A DNA stretch of 39,450 bases from a virus: IMG/VR virus record IMGVR_UViG_3300027749_000236, positions 1-39,450 of that record; one strand, given 5' to 3'. Position 1 is the stretch's first letter, and every line of letters starts with the position of its first letter. The translations under genes were made by a program, and so were the position numbers. Below, piece by piece: positions 38,778-39,450 of this stretch. The notes under the pieces were generated by a model that ran no database searches, was not told where the DNA came from, and saw nothing but the letters and a program-made list of their open reading frames with translations.

Positions 38778-39450
38778 TTATATTTTTCCCTGTTCCACGT
38801 CCAACTGGACATTGGCCCACCGTGGCAACCCCAATGGCTGCAAACGTGGTTCGTATCCCGGCCACTTGTCCGAAGACAGGCAGTCGGCGTAAATCCGCAA
38901 AGCCCGCCGATATTCAGCGCGGCCAGCGGTCAACATATCGTCGTCGGCGTAGTAGTAGGCCGCAGCAAACGGGGCGGTCTTCTCAACGGCGAGGAACATG
39001 AACGCATCAGGCTTAACGCCCATTGCCTGTTCAACGCCGTCGAGATACCAAGCCGCCGCAACGTGATATCGCCAGCTAAACGCGCTCCTGATGAACTCAT
39101 CAGGGCTGGCATTTTCCGTGGACTTCAAGTCAAGGATCGCAGGGTTCTCACCGCCCAGCAGCCAGTCTGGGCGGCACTTACACAGCACCCCGGTTTCTGC
39201 GTCGGTCCAGTATGCCGACACTTCCGCTTCGCCCGTCTCAAACACCTTTTTGGTAAGTGGGTGATCGCGGCATGATTTGTAAATTTTCATGACCTTTTCG
39301 TGGTCGCTGGCGCTGATGATTTCAGCGCCTTTCGCTGCCGCCTCCTGCTCACACGCGGCGTAGATTTCCTTGCCATCCTTGGTCCGCCGGTCAACGCCTT
39401 CAGGCATCACGACGTATCGGTCACGGTATGTGTCGGGTTCAAGCACTGCC
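38778..39450 (-). CDS. RecE-like PD-(D/E)XK exonuclease, C-terminal part
   Basis: This is the 3' part of the gene that begins at 326 on the other contig end. It contains the catalytic stretch CRPDWLLGGENPAILDLKST (D, then D-x-K), matching PD-(D/E)XK exonucleases of the RecE/DUF3799 type, and an aromatic helix SAFSWRYHVAAAWYLDGVEQ. The frame joins exactly to the N-terminal part across the 144-base overlap. The next gene, Sak4-like, starts directly after its stop. Confidence 0.88.
   Translation of the reverse strand, partial: AVLEPDTYRDRYVVMPEGVDRRTKDGKEIYAACEQEAAAKGAEIISASDHEKVMKIYKSCRDHPLTKKVFETGEAEVSAYWTDAETGVLCKCRPDWLLGGENPAILDLKSTENASPDEFIRSAFSWRYHVAAAWYLDGVEQAMGVKPDAFMFLAVEKTAPFAAAYYYADDDMLTAGRAEYRRALRIYADCLSSDKWPGYEPRLQPLGLPRWANVQLDVEQGKI
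39307..39450. repeat. Terminal direct repeat (contig overlap), right copy
   Basis: Same as 1-144 apart from A at 39324 in place of C at 18. The circular genome length without the duplicate is 39306 bases. Confidence 0.93.

Overview
The window is a complete or nearly complete genome of a lambda-like, long-tailed (siphovirus-type) temperate phage, read as a circle. Bases 1-144 and 39307-39450 are the same sequence with one silent difference, and a RecE-like exonuclease gene is cut by the contig ends and reads through when they are joined. The circle is therefore about 39.3 kb. An integrase, an excisionase-like protein and a lambda-gpA-type terminase point to a temperate, cos-type phage. The host is probably a Proteobacterium, judging by the lambda-type morphogenesis proteins, the GC-rich codon use and a two-component spanin that needs an outer membrane. 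An alphaproteobacterial host is my guess and cannot be proved from this sequence. I recognise no transposon, CRISPR array, tRNA or rRNA.

Layout. (1) Leftward operon, 36168-39450 plus 1-326, in transcription order: RecE-like exonuclease, Sak4-like RecA-fold recombinase, excisionase-like HTH protein, a terminator, then the tyrosine integrase. (2) A divergent control region (327-519) carries three copies of ATCGCGGGA, a candidate operator. (3) Rightward early genes, 520-9166: SF2 helicase, SSB with a classic acidic tail, DUF6378-like protein, VRR-NUC nuclease, several small HTH, membrane and unknown proteins, and a large primase-helicase. These are followed by an iteron-rich AT-rich segment (7623-7919) that is a good candidate replication origin, then more small genes. 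(4) A gpZ-like gene and a noncoding region with a 16-bp palindrome and C-tracts (likely cos and/or late control) precede the late genes. (5) Late genes, 10107-34399, follow lambda order: terS, terL, W-like, portal, protease-capsid fusion, FII-like, U-like, [inserted cassette], major tail protein, G/GT by -1 frameshift, tape measure, M, [small fibre], L, K, I, J, fibres. (6) Lysis cassette, 34820-36004: endolysin, holin, i-spanin and o-spanin in ATGA-overlapping order. An AT-rich PD-(D/E)XK-like gene sits just upstream. A strong terminator separates it from the convergent integrase.

The most unusual part is 17092-21606. A standalone tail-terminator (gpU-like) protein is followed by three virion-type proteins and a coiled-coil peptide. 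Next comes a 543-residue protein made of about 18 repeats of about 21 residues, whose last 139 residues are a clear paralogue of the tail terminator. This suggests a duplicated terminator used as the anchor for a repeat fibre at the head-tail neck. Other notable signals are a textbook -1 frameshift site in the tail chaperone (AAAAAAC, 5-nt spacer, perfect 10-bp GC stem), the iteron/hairpin origin candidate, paired GGGGCGCA repeats flanking the likely attP, and a Sak4/exonuclease/SSB recombination set split between two divergent operons.
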